Below are positions 25,829-33,330 of a stretch of DNA of 64,000 nucleotides, piece after piece (position 1 is the first letter of the stretch; the number at the start of each line of letters is the position of its first letter). Source of the stretch: Streptomyces sparsogenes (lineage in GTDB: Bacteria; Actinomycetota; Actinomycetes; Streptomycetales; Streptomycetaceae); NCBI RefSeq assembly GCF_001704635.1, contig NZ_MAXF01000118.1:1-64000 (forward strand). The letters are read 5' to 3'. The position numbers and the translations under genes are program-made. Below the pieces are notes generated by a model. It was given only the letters and a program-made list of their open reading frames with translations. It was not told where the DNA came from and ran no database searches.

Positions 25829-27553
25829 GTGCGTAGAAGACGGACGATCCCCACCAAGCCGATGGCCGTTCTGGCCGCGATCGCGCTGCCCTTGTCCAGC
25901 GCCGCCGCCGTGTACGCGGCCGTGCCCCGGGAGCCCCGGGCCGAGGCCTTGAACCGCCTCTACACCCCGCCGGCCGGGACGGCCCCCTACCGTCAGGTGA
26001 CCCGGCTGGCCCGGCATGGCGACCGCGGCGCGGCCGCCGGGGTACTCGCGATGCTCCGCACGCCTCACGCGGTCTGGTACGGGGACGAGACCCCGGAGGA
26101 GGTCGAGCAACTGGTCCGCGCGACCACCCGGCGCGCCGCCCGGCGGGGCCGGGTGCCGGTCCTCGCGCTCTACAACGCCCCCGGCCGCGACTGCGGCAAC
26201 TACTCGGCGGGCGGCGCGAAGGGCACCGCGGAGTACCGGGCGTGGATCGACGCGGTCGCCCGGGGCATCGGCAACCGCCGGGCCCTCATCGTCCTGGAGC
26301 CCGACTCACTCGCCCTGCTGCCCTCTGACTGCGACCGCGCGGGCGGCGCGGCCGGCGGGCACCACGAGGACGCCCGGGACGAATTCCCGGGGGAGCGGGA
26401 GGGCGCGGCGGAGGGCGGCGAGGGACTCGACGGCGGTGTCGACGGGGGTGTCGAGGGCGATGTGGACGGCGATGTCCTCGACAGTGAGCTGTTCGCGGGC
26501 GGGGCCGGGGTGCTCGGCGGCGTGCTGGCACACGCGGAAGCGCAGGCCCAAGCGGAGGCCGAGGCGCGGCTCGCGGCACAAGCGGCCCCGCCGGTCGGCG
26601 TGCACCTGCCCGCGGACGTGCGGGCCGGGGGCCCCGGGGGCGCGCGGGCCGACGTCGGCGCCGACACCGGTACCGGCACGGACAACACCGTCACCGACAC
26701 GCCGGGCGGCCGCCCCGCCGGCCAACCCGCCGGGCAGCACGCCGAGCAACCCGCCGGGCAGCACGCCGACCCGCACCCGGGCCGGCCCGCGGCCGGCGGC
26801 ACCGTGAAGCCCACGCAATCCGCGCGACCCACCCAGCCCACTCAGCCCACTCAGCCCACGGTTCGGCCCGCGCCCACCCCCGCCGAGCTGAGGGCCCGTA
26901 CCGCCGCCCGCTACGCGGAGATCCACTACGCGGTCGACACCCTCGAACCGCTGCCCGGCGCCAAGGTCTACCTGGACGCCGGACACGCGGGCTGGCACTC
27001 CGTCACCGGCATCGTGGGCCGCCTGCTCCACGCGGGCGTGGACCACGCGACCGGCTTCGCGATCAACGTCTCCCACTACCAGACCGACGAGGACAACGCC
27101 TGGTACGGCCGGCTCATCTCCTCCTGCCTGGCCTACGTGGCCGACGGCGGCGACATCATGGACTGCCCCGACCAGCGGTGGCCGCGGCTGCGCGCCGAGC
27201 GGTGGCTGGAGATCCATGTGCTCGACGAGCCGGAGGAGATGAAGCACTTCGTCACCGACACCAGCCGCAACGGCCGCGGTCCGTGGACACCCCGGGCCGG
27301 CAGCCACGCCGACCCCCAGCCCTGGTGCAACCCTCCCGGCCGCGGCCTGGGGATCCGTCCCACCACCAGGACGGGCGATCCGCTGCACGACGCCGCGCTG
27401 TGGGTGAAGACCCCGGGCGAGTCGGACGGTCAGTGCCTGCGCGGCACGGCGGGCCCCCGGGACCCGGAGCGGGGGACGGTCGACCCGGAGGCGGGCCAGT
27501 GGTTCCCCGAACAGGCCCTGGAGCTGGTCCGCTTCGCCCGCCCCTCGCTGTGA
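25829..27553 (+). CDS. Secreted glycoside hydrolase family 6 protein with large internal insertion
   Basis: This is an exported GH6 (endoglucanase/cellobiohydrolase) enzyme of 574 residues. A signal peptide follows the GTG at 25829 (RRRR, then PMAVLAAIALPLSSAAAVYA). GH6 landmarks are APGRDCGNYSAGG (proton-donor Asp), IVLEPDSLALLPSDC, KVYLDAGHAGWHS, GFAINVSHYQT and WVKTPGESDGQC. Between LLPSDC (near residue 167) and ELRARTAARYAEIHYAVD (near 350) lies about 180 residues of acidic, Ala- and Gly-rich, then QPAGQH- and TQP-repeat sequence absent from ordinary GH6 domains. The insert keeps the frame, so a working enzyme is plausible. Confidence 0.85.
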   Translation: MRRRRTIPTKPMAVLAAIALPLSSAAAVYAAVPREPRAEALNRLYTPPAGTAPYRQVTRLARHGDRGAAAGVLAMLRTPHAVWYGDETPEEVEQLVRATTRRAARRGRVPVLALYNAPGRDCGNYSAGGAKGTAEYRAWIDAVARGIGNRRALIVLEPDSLALLPSDCDRAGGAAGGHHEDARDEFPGEREGAAEGGEGLDGGVDGGVEGDVDGDVLDSELFAGGAGVLGGVLAHAEAQAQAEAEARLAAQAAPPVGVHLPADVRAGGPGGARADVGADTGTGTDNTVTDTPGGRPAGQPAGQHAEQPAGQHADPHPGRPAAGGTVKPTQSARPTQPTQPTQPTVRPAPTPAELRARTAARYAEIHYAVDTLEPLPGAKVYLDAGHAGWHSVTGIVGRLLHAGVDHATGFAINVSHYQTDEDNAWYGRLISSCLAYVADGGDIMDCPDQRWPRLRAERWLEIHVLDEPEEMKHFVTDTSRNGRGPWTPRAGSHADPQPWCNPPGRGLGIRPTTRTGDPLHDAALWVKTPGESDGQCLRGTAGPRDPERGTVDPEAGQWFPEQALELVRFARPSL

Positions 27554-27560
27554 CCGTACG

Positions 27561-27956
27561 TCAGGACGCCGCGGGCGCGACCAGCACGCCACCGATGCCG
27601 CTGCGGCCCGCCGGCGTGCCCACCAGTTCCACGCTCACACCGGAACGGACGCGTTCGCCGAACACGGCGACCACCGCGTCCGTGACCTCGGAGATCAGCC
27701 GGGCCACGATCTCCTCCGCGTCCGGCCGGCTGAAGGCGGCCTCTTTGATGCCGAACGTCACGCTCGGCGCCGGCGCCTCCGCCGGCTTGCCGCCGATGCC
27801 CCAGCGGCCCGCCGGCAGGCCGATCAGGCGCACGTCCACGATGTCCCGCGCCCACTCCCCGTAGACCGCGACGACCGCGTCGGTCAGGGCTTCGATCAGG
27901 TCGGTCTCCCGGCCGGCGAGGTCGCTCTCGAGGACATGAACGGTCAGATGCGGCAT
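27561..27956 (-). CDS. Tautomerase family protein, fused two-subunit form
   Basis: This 131-residue protein contains two tandem tautomerase (4-oxalocrotonate tautomerase-like) units. Unit one starts with Pro directly after Met (MPHLTVHVLESDLAGRE) and ends DVRLIGLPAGRWGIGG. Unit two starts at APSVTFGIKEAAFSRPDAEE and ends SVELVGTPAGRSGIGG. The N-terminal Pro is the catalytic base in this superfamily, and the second unit keeps an aligned internal Pro. The substrate is unknown. ATG 27956 has GGGGGTGG upstream. Expression is probably tightly controlled, because an AT-rich dyad lies 20 bases upstream of the start. Confidence 0.8.
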   Translation of the reverse strand: MPHLTVHVLESDLAGRETDLIEALTDAVVAVYGEWARDIVDVRLIGLPAGRWGIGGKPAEAPAPSVTFGIKEAAFSRPDAEEIVARLISEVTDAVVAVFGERVRSGVSVELVGTPAGRSGIGGVLVAPAAS

Positions 27957-27975
27957 GACGCCACCCCCAGGTAAT

Positions 27976-28010
27976 AGCTTTGAAAGCAAATAATATTTGC
28001 AAGCAAAGCT
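27976..28010 (-). promoter_or_regulatory. 35-bp nested AT-rich operator upstream of the tautomerase gene
   Basis: AGCTTTG (27976-27982) pairs with CAAAGCT (28004-28010), and GCAAAT (27986-27991) pairs with ATTTGC (27995-28000), all around one centre at 27993. Each half is itself a small dyad of the form TTTG-N4-CAAA (27979-27990 and 27996-28007). Such a block in GC-rich DNA strongly suggests a dimeric repressor binding twice. It overlaps the probable -10 of the leftward promoter. No regulator gene is adjacent. Confidence 0.75.
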
Positions 28011-28011
28011 A

Positions 28012-28044
28012 AATCGCCGGGTTGACCATGTCAACCCGGCGATT
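28012..28044 (-). terminator. Perfect 15-bp hairpin after the MFS gene, also carrying a -35-like box
   Basis: AATCGCCGGGTTGAC (28012-28026) and GTCAACCCGGCGATT (28030-28044) are exact inverted repeats around CAT. Read leftward, the hairpin lies 50 bases after the MFS stop and is followed by TTTAGCTTTG, a partial T-tract, so it should terminate the transporter transcript. The leftward strand also contains TTGACA in the loop region, 17 bases from TAGCTT at the edge of the operator. It could therefore double as the tautomerase -35 region. Confidence 0.7.
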
Positions 28045-28093
28045 CCCGGCGTCACCCGGCGCACCTCATCCGGCGCGCCTCACCCGGCACGCG

Positions 28094-29338
28094 TCAGTCG
28101 GACGTACGGGCCGGGCGCCGGCCGGCGCCGCGGCGCTCGGTGGTCCAGTACAGGAGGGCGAGGAGCGGCAGGGCCGCGCCGAGGAGGGTGACCGTGCTCC
28201 AGCCGCCGGCCCGGTAGGCGAGCGAGCCGAGCTGCGAGCCGAGCGCGCCGCCGATGAAGAAGGTGGCGATGAAGGCCGAGTTGAGCCGGGCCCGGGCGTT
28301 GGGGTCGAGCTGGTAGATGGTGTGCTGCCCGAGGATGAGGGTGGTCTGCACGGCCGTGTCGACGAGGACGGCGGCGAGCGCCAGCAGCACCACGCTGTGC
28401 TGACCGAAGCCCGCGACGGCGAAGGCCACCGCGGCGACGGCGAAGGCGACGCCGGTCATGGGGCGGACGAGCTCGCGGTCGGCCCAGCGGCCGGCGAGCG
28501 GGGCGACGGCCGCCCCGGCGGCTCCGACGAGGGCGAAGATGCCGACGCCCACGGGGGAGTAGTGGAAGTGCGGCCCGGTGAGGACGTACGAGACGGTGGT
28601 CCAGAAGGCGCTGAACGCGCCGAACATCGCGGCCTGGTACAGACCCCGGCGCAGCAGCGCCGGGTGGGTGCGCACCAGCGCGACGGTGGAGCGCAGCACG
28701 TGGTGGTACGGCACGGAGGTGGTGGGCGCGTGCTGGGGCAGCGCCGCCCGCAGGGCCAGGGCCAGGGCGGCCATGAGCACGGCGGAGCCCAGGTAGACGA
28801 CGCGCCAGCCCGCGACGTCGGACACCAGGCTGCTGACGGTGCGGGACAGCAGGATCCCGGTGAGCAGACCGCTCATCACCCGCCCCACGATCCGCCCGCG
28901 GGCGTGGTCGGGGGCCAGGCTCGCGGCGAACGGCACGAGGATCTGGGCCACCACGGAGGTGGCGCCGCTGATCAGCGAGGCGGCCAGCAGCATGGGGAAG
29001 CTGGTCGCCAGCCCGGCCGCCACCAGGGAGAGGGTGGTGATGGTCAGCAGCGCGGTGATCAGCCCGCGCTTCTCCAGCCGGTCGCCGAGCGGGACCAGGA
29101 AGAGCATGCCGATCACATAGCCGACCTGGGTGAGGGTGATCAGGGCGCCCGCGGTGGCGGTGCTGATGTGGAAGACGTCGCGCAGGGACGACAGCAGGGG
29201 CTGCGCGTAGTACAGGTTGGCGACCGTCATGCCGGAGGCGACGGCCAGCAGCGCGATCAGCCAGCCCGGTACGCCATGGGGAGCCAGGCGGCTGTCGGCG
29301 GCGCGCGGTGATGTGCGCAGAGCGGTTGACTGGGACAC
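28094..29338 (-). CDS. MFS transporter (drug:H+ antiporter-like, 12 TM)
   Basis: This 414-residue, very hydrophobic protein has about 12 membrane helices. The family motif between helices 2 and 3 reads VGYVIGMLFLVPLGDRLEKR. A typical NLYYAQPLLSSLRDVF segment lies after helix 1. MFS members of this group export small molecules or drugs; the substrate is unknown. GTG 29338 has GAAGAAGG just upstream. A palindrome GATAATGGTTATC at 29473-29485 may regulate it. The tautomerase gene lies immediately downstream behind a terminator. Confidence 0.9.
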   Translation of the reverse strand: MSQSTALRTSPRAADSRLAPHGVPGWLIALLAVASGMTVANLYYAQPLLSSLRDVFHISTATAGALITLTQVGYVIGMLFLVPLGDRLEKRGLITALLTITTLSLVAAGLATSFPMLLAASLISGATSVVAQILVPFAASLAPDHARGRIVGRVMSGLLTGILLSRTVSSLVSDVAGWRVVYLGSAVLMAALALALRAALPQHAPTTSVPYHHVLRSTVALVRTHPALLRRGLYQAAMFGAFSAFWTTVSYVLTGPHFHYSPVGVGIFALVGAAGAAVAPLAGRWADRELVRPMTGVAFAVAAVAFAVAGFGQHSVVLLALAAVLVDTAVQTTLILGQHTIYQLDPNARARLNSAFIATFFIGGALGSQLGSLAYRAGGWSTVTLLGAALPLLALLYWTTERRGAGRRPARTSD

Positions 29339-29472
29339 GGGACCTTCTTCGGGGAGCGAGCCGGGGGCCGGCTCGGGGGATGCCTGGTGGATCGAGCGTC
29401 TTTCTTGCTGCTTTCACCTGGCATCAAGCGCGCGGCGGGTCCCGTTCTTCCGCAGTCGTGGCGATGGTCGTC

Positions 29473-29485
29473 GATAATGGTTATC
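29473..29485. promoter_or_regulatory. Short AT-rich palindrome upstream of the MFS gene
   Basis: GATAATGGTTATC has 5-bp arms (GATAA/TTATC) around TGG, about 135 bases before the leftward MFS start. It is followed by a small ATCTC/GAGAT hairpin at 29484-29498. It may be an operator or part of the promoter; support is only the symmetry and the local AT content. Confidence 0.35.
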
Positions 29486-29510
29486 TCTGCTGGAGATGAG
29501 CGACCGCAGA

Positions 29511-29537
29511 CCGCACCCGCCTGCTTGGCGGGTGCGG
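29511..29537 (-). terminator. Terminator hairpin downstream of the PI-PLC gene
   Basis: CCGCACCCGCC (29511-29521) and GGCGGGTGCGG (29527-29537) form an exact 11-bp stem with a 5-base loop, 37 bases beyond the stop of the leftward phospholipase gene. The right arm runs into a CGGGTG hexanucleotide array. Confidence 0.65.
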
Positions 29538-29552
29538 GTGCGGGTGCGGGTG
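29529..29552. repeat. CGGGTG hexanucleotide array
   Basis: Four exact head-to-tail copies of CGGGTG and a partial fifth lie in the non-coding gap after the phospholipase gene. The first overlaps the terminator arm. This is a likely site of slippage variation. Confidence 0.7.
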
Positions 29553-29573
29553 CGGGGGACGCGGTGGGCCGGG

Positions 29574-30461
29574 TCAGGCCGCCGGGTTGTGCCGGATGAG
29601 GGTGTCGACGAGCCCGGACACGGTGTTCGGGAAGTCCATCGGCACCACGCCCAGACCGGTCCAGCCGCTGGCCTCGGAGCTCTGAAGGAAGCTCTTGACC
29701 TGCGGGTTCAACCGGTCCGCGTTGGAGCGGGGCGGGAGCAGGGCGGCGGTCGAGACGTAGTTGAGGAAGAGCTTGCCGGGCTGGGTGGCGGCCTTGCGGA
29801 ACTGGGCCTGGATCTTCGGCCACTTGCCGAACGGCTCCGCCATGTATTCGTCCTGGATGTCGAAGAGCCGCGCGTCGGCGTACCGCACCCCCGGCATGTT
29901 GTCGGAGTCGGCGAGCAGGACGACCCTGCCGCGGGCCTCGCCCAGGGTCGGGAGCGTGGCGTCGAGGCGGAACAGCGGTCGCCAGCCCTTGCCGTCCAGG
30001 TAGGTGTCGAAGATGCGGCGGAACTCCGCGGCGCTCTCCTCGGAGTACTCCTGCTTGACGCGCATGAGCACGGTCTCGGAGGGGTGCGCGGTCAGGAAGG
30101 AGCGGCAGGCGGTGAGGACGTCGTCGAAGTTGAGGTGCTGGTAGAAGGCGCCGTGGTGGATGGGGAAGGCGCCCTCGAAGGCGCGGCAGCGGATGTCGAG
30201 GAAGCGTATGCCGCTGTTCAGCTGATCGGCGATGGTGGTGTTCTGGCACTCCGTCCAGGGGCCTCCGTAGCGGGCGCCGGAGTCATGGGTGCCCGGCAGC
30301 GTCAGCCGCTGGACGGGGGTGGCGTCCGCGATGCCCGACAGCCAGTCCTGGGTGGTGAGCACCCTCGGTGCCGCGGTGGCCGTGGCCGCCTGGCCCGCGG
30401 TGGAGAACAGCCCCGCCGCGGACACCGCGGCCGCGCCTCTGAGAAACCCTCGCCGGTCCAT
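29574..30461 (-). CDS. Tat-exported phosphatidylinositol-specific phospholipase C
   Basis: This 295-residue protein opens with a twin-arginine signal (MDRRGFLRGAAAVSAAGLFS) and so is exported folded. The PI-PLC X domain follows: RLTLPGTHDSGARYGGPWTE holds the first catalytic His, IRFLDIRCRAFEGAFPIHHG the second His and the Asp/Arg cluster, and HPSETVLMRVKQEY continues the barrel. The enzyme cleaves phosphatidylinositol to diacylglycerol and a cyclic inositol phosphate. ATG 30461 has GGGAG eight bases upstream. Bacterial members act on host or environmental lipids; the target here is not evident. Confidence 0.9.
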   Translation of the reverse strand: MDRRGFLRGAAAVSAAGLFSTAGQAATATAAPRVLTTQDWLSGIADATPVQRLTLPGTHDSGARYGGPWTECQNTTIADQLNSGIRFLDIRCRAFEGAFPIHHGAFYQHLNFDDVLTACRSFLTAHPSETVLMRVKQEYSEESAAEFRRIFDTYLDGKGWRPLFRLDATLPTLGEARGRVVLLADSDNMPGVRYADARLFDIQDEYMAEPFGKWPKIQAQFRKAATQPGKLFLNYVSTAALLPPRSNADRLNPQVKSFLQSSEASGWTGLGVVPMDFPNTVSGLVDTLIRHNPAA

Positions 30462-30571
30462 GCGTCGTCTCCCGTCGCTGTGGTGTGAGTCGCCGGAGGG
30501 CATCGAAGCACAACACGCGCCGGGAAAACGCCAGTTGTGCTCTCCCGTGCCGCCGGCGCGGCTCCGGGGGC

Positions 30572-30610
30572 GAAGGGAGGGAAGAGAGGGAAGGGAGGGA
30601 AGGGAGAGGA
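30572..30610 (+). repeat. Homopurine GGGA/GGGAA tract between divergent genes
   Basis: From 30572 to 30610 the plus strand contains only A and G, with six runs of three G separated by one to six bases. This meets the usual four-run G-quadruplex pattern and could also form a triplex. It lies between the phospholipase and winged-helix gene starts, in both promoter regions. Confidence 0.7.
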
Positions 30611-30656
30611 TCGGCTGAGGACAGAAGCTGACCGCAAGGCGCCCTACTGTGAGCGC

Positions 30657-31772
30657 ATGACGAACGACGTGCTCGGCCCGCGAGCCCTCAACCGGGCCCT
30701 GCTCCAGCGCCAACTGCTGCTGGACCGCTCCCCGTCCCTCACCGCGCCCGAGGTGATCGAGCGGCTGGTCGGCATGCAGTCCCAGGCGCCCGGCGCCCCG
30801 TACATCGGCCTGTGGACGCGCCTGGAGGGCTTCGACTTCGAGGAGCTGTCCCGGCTGACGCGCGAGCGGGAGGTCGTCCGGTTGGTGCTGATGCGCGGCA
30901 CCGTGCACCTCGTCACCGCGGCCGACGCGCTGCGGCTGCGGCCGCTCGTCCAGCCCATGCTCGACAAGCAGTTCCGCGGCACCCCCTTCGCCCGCCTGCT
31001 GTCCGGCGCGGCGCGGGAGGAGCTGGTGAAGACCGTCCGCGAGCTGCTCGCGGACGGCGCGCTCGGCCCGGCCGAGCTGCGCGCCGAACTCGGCCCCCGG
31101 TGGCCGGACGCGGATCCCGGCGCGCTGGTCGACGCGGTGCGGCTGTGGGTGCCGCTGGTGCAGGTGCCGCCGCGCGGGCTGTGGGGGAAGAGCGGCGGGC
31201 CCCGGTACGCGACCGTCGAGGACTGGCTGGGCCGGCCGCTGGACGCCGACCCCTCCCCGGACGCGATGGTGCTGCGCTATCTCGCCGCCTTCGGGCCCGC
31301 CACCGTCGCGGACATGCAGAAGTGGTGCGGGCTGACCGGGCTGCGCGAGGTGGTCGAGCGGCTGGGACCCCGCCTGCGGAGGTACCGGGACGAGAGCGGG
31401 CGCGTGCTGTACGACCCGGCGGACGCGTCGCTCCCCGACCCCGAGACCCCCGTCCCGGCCCGCCTGGTCGCCGACTTCGACAACCTGCTGCTCTCGCACG
31501 CCGACCGGGCCCGCATCCTCGCCGACGGCTACCGGCGGCGGGTGATGGGCGACAACGGCGTCGTGCGCGGCACCATCCTGGTGGACGGCTTCGTCGCCGG
31601 GATATGGAAGATCGAGCGCGCCCGCGGCGCGGCGGTGCTGCGCGTGGCCCCGTTCATTCGGCTGGGCGCCGCCGACCGGGAGGCCCTGGAGGCCGAGGGC
31701 ACACGGCTGCTCGCGGTGACCGACCCCGAGGCGGGGGAGCGGGAGGTGCGGTTCGACCCGGTGGCCGAATGA
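30657..31772 (+). CDS. Winged helix DNA-binding domain-containing protein (AlkZ-like)
   Basis: A 371-residue protein of the HTH_42 family. Recognisable parts are ALNRALLQRQLLLDRSPSLT, a VGMQSQAPGAPYIGLWTRLE segment with the QxQ-type motif, REVVRLVLMRGTVHLVTAAD, and a second half with FGPATVADMQKWCGLTGLRE and NVVRG-type strands (DNGVVRGTILVDGFVAGIWK). The family includes AlkZ-like DNA glycosylases that unhook interstrand crosslinks. The Gln-x-Gln region is present as MQSQAP, but activity is inference. ATG 30657 lacks a strong ribosome site. Confidence 0.8.
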   Translation: MTNDVLGPRALNRALLQRQLLLDRSPSLTAPEVIERLVGMQSQAPGAPYIGLWTRLEGFDFEELSRLTREREVVRLVLMRGTVHLVTAADALRLRPLVQPMLDKQFRGTPFARLLSGAAREELVKTVRELLADGALGPAELRAELGPRWPDADPGALVDAVRLWVPLVQVPPRGLWGKSGGPRYATVEDWLGRPLDADPSPDAMVLRYLAAFGPATVADMQKWCGLTGLREVVERLGPRLRRYRDESGRVLYDPADASLPDPETPVPARLVADFDNLLLSHADRARILADGYRRRVMGDNGVVRGTILVDGFVAGIWKIERARGAAVLRVAPFIRLGAADREALEAEGTRLLAVTDPEAGEREVRFDPVAE

Positions 31773-31827
31773 TCAGATCCGGGTCTGTTCTGATCCGGGC
31801 CGATCGGATGGCCGATCAGATCTGATC
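31771..31827. repeat. Cluster of seven GATC sites with nested palindromes
   Basis: Seven GATC sites fall within 57 bases between the converging winged-helix and corA genes. They include the exact 14-bp palindrome GATCAGATCTGATC (31814-31827) and two copies of a GATCCGGG unit. The block can fold into several alternative hairpins and may act as a two-way transcription stop, though no T-run follows. Confidence 0.55.
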
Positions 31828-31890
31828 AAAATAGTGTGCCAAGCGGCGCCGGCCGTCGTGCCGTATCCCCCAACATTCGGGCGCCAGCGG

Positions 31891-33084
31891 TCAGAGCCAG
31901 TCGCGCCGCTTGAACACCAGGTACAGGCTCACGCAGACCACGGCCATCAGCAGGATCGCGAAGGGGTAGCCGAAGACCCAGTGCAACTCCGGCATGTGGG
32001 TGAAGTTCATCCCGTAGATGGTGCCGACCAGCGTGGGGGCGAAGAGGATGGCTGCCCAGGCGGAGATCTTCTTGACCTCCTCGTTCTGCTCGAAGCCCGC
32101 CTCGGCCAGCGCCCGCATCTCCGCGTTCTGCTGCTGGGTGACCAGGGTGGCGTTGACCGCGAGGATGTCGGTCAGGGCCGAGCGGAAGCCGTCCACGCGC
32201 TCGCTGGTGTGGGTGACGTGGTCGGCCACATCGCGCAGATAGCGCTGCAGCTCCTCGTCGGTGCCGTACTTGTCGAACCCGGCCATCAGCCCGTGCAACA
32301 TCCCCACCAGCGGGCGGGTCGCGCGCTGGAACTCCACCATCTCGCGGGAGAGTTCATAGATGCGGCGGGACACCTCGGGGTCGCCGCGGAACACCTCGGT
32401 CTCGATCTCGTCGATGTCGTTCTGCACGCCCGCGACCACCGGGGCGTACCCGTCCACCACCGAGTCCAGGATCGCGTACAGCACCGCCTCCGGGCCGAGC
32501 GCCAGCAGCTCGGGCGTGGCCTCCATGCGGCGGCGCACCGCGGACAGGTCGGGGGCGGCGCCGTGCCGGACCGTGATCACGAAATCGGGGCCGACGAAGA
32601 CGTGCAGCTCGCCGAAGTCGACCTCCTCGGGCGCGTCGAGGTAGCGGGCCGCGCGCAGCACCACGAACAGCGTGTCGCCGTAGCGCTCCAGCTTGGGCCG
32701 CTGGTGGGCCTCCATCGCGTCCTCGATGGCCAGCTTGTGCAGGTCGAACTCGTCCGCGAGCGAGAGCAGCTCCGCCTCGCTGGGCCGCAGCAGTCCGATC
32801 CAGGCCATGGCCCCCGGCTCCTCGCGCAGCCGGCGGTAGGTGGCGGCCAGCGTGCCGGGCGTGCCGACCCGGCGCCCGTCCCGGTAGACCGCGGCGTCGA
32901 CCACGCTGCGCTCGTCCTCCGCCGCCACCCGGGCGCCCGGGGCGGCGTCGCGCGGCTCGGCGCCCGGCGGCTCGGCCGGGCCCGCCCCGGGCCGGGGCGC
33001 GCCTGAGCCGCCACGGCCCGGGGCGGGACGCAGCCAGGAGGGCTTCCGCGGGGTGCGCGGGGACCGGGAACGATGCTCTGACAT
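31891..33084 (-). CDS. corA: Magnesium/cobalt transporter CorA family protein
   Basis: This 397-residue protein has the CorA signature at its end: a membrane helix, then TIYGMNFTHMPELHWVFGYP with the GMN selectivity loop, a second helix and the basic tail FKRRDWL. The long cytoplasmic part includes VDFGELHVFVGPDFVITVRH and VFRGDPEVSRRIYELSREMV. CorA forms a pentameric Mg2+/Co2+ channel. The first ~55 residues are a Pro/Arg/Ala-rich extension longer than usual. ATG 33084 has GAGGAT upstream. Confidence 0.92.
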   Translation of the reverse strand: MSEHRSRSPRTPRKPSWLRPAPGRGGSGAPRPGAGPAEPPGAEPRDAAPGARVAAEDERSVVDAAVYRDGRRVGTPGTLAATYRRLREEPGAMAWIGLLRPSEAELLSLADEFDLHKLAIEDAMEAHQRPKLERYGDTLFVVLRAARYLDAPEEVDFGELHVFVGPDFVITVRHGAAPDLSAVRRRMEATPELLALGPEAVLYAILDSVVDGYAPVVAGVQNDIDEIETEVFRGDPEVSRRIYELSREMVEFQRATRPLVGMLHGLMAGFDKYGTDEELQRYLRDVADHVTHTSERVDGFRSALTDILAVNATLVTQQQNAEMRALAEAGFEQNEEVKKISAWAAILFAPTLVGTIYGMNFTHMPELHWVFGYPFAILLMAVVCVSLYLVFKRRDWL

Positions 33085-33219
33085 GGAGGGATCCTCACGA
33101 GTAGCAGGCGCGGGGGGCGGGCAGCCGGGCACACCGCGGGCGCACTGACCTCAAGGCAGGATATACACCCCAAATGTCCGGGACCCGCCCGGGTCGCCGG
33201 GAGCCGCGCCCCTGCGCGG

Positions 33220-33330
33220 GGCTACGGCAGCAGCCCCGCACTACATCCGCCCCACCCCGTCGCGCCCCGCCCCGCCCCGCCCCGCCGCGTCGCGCCCCGC
33301 CTCGCCGAGTGGCTACGGCAGCAGCCCCGC
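33220..33330. repeat. 20-bp direct repeat duplicating the LuxR gene end, flanking a CCCCG tract
   Basis: GGCTACGGCAGCAGCCCCGC occurs at 33220-33239 and again, exactly, at 33311-33330. The second copy is the 3' end of the leftward LuxR gene and contains its TAG stop (plus-strand CTA at 33313). The first is an untranslated echo 91 bases downstream. Between them is a slippery CCCCG pentanucleotide tract (about 33264-33285). Confidence 0.85.

Noticed and set aside
33241..33312. CCCCG-rich tract as a CRISPR or origin-type repeat
   Set aside because: It is a simple pentanucleotide slippage tract next to a duplicated gene end. There are no DnaA boxes or AT-rich unwinding region.
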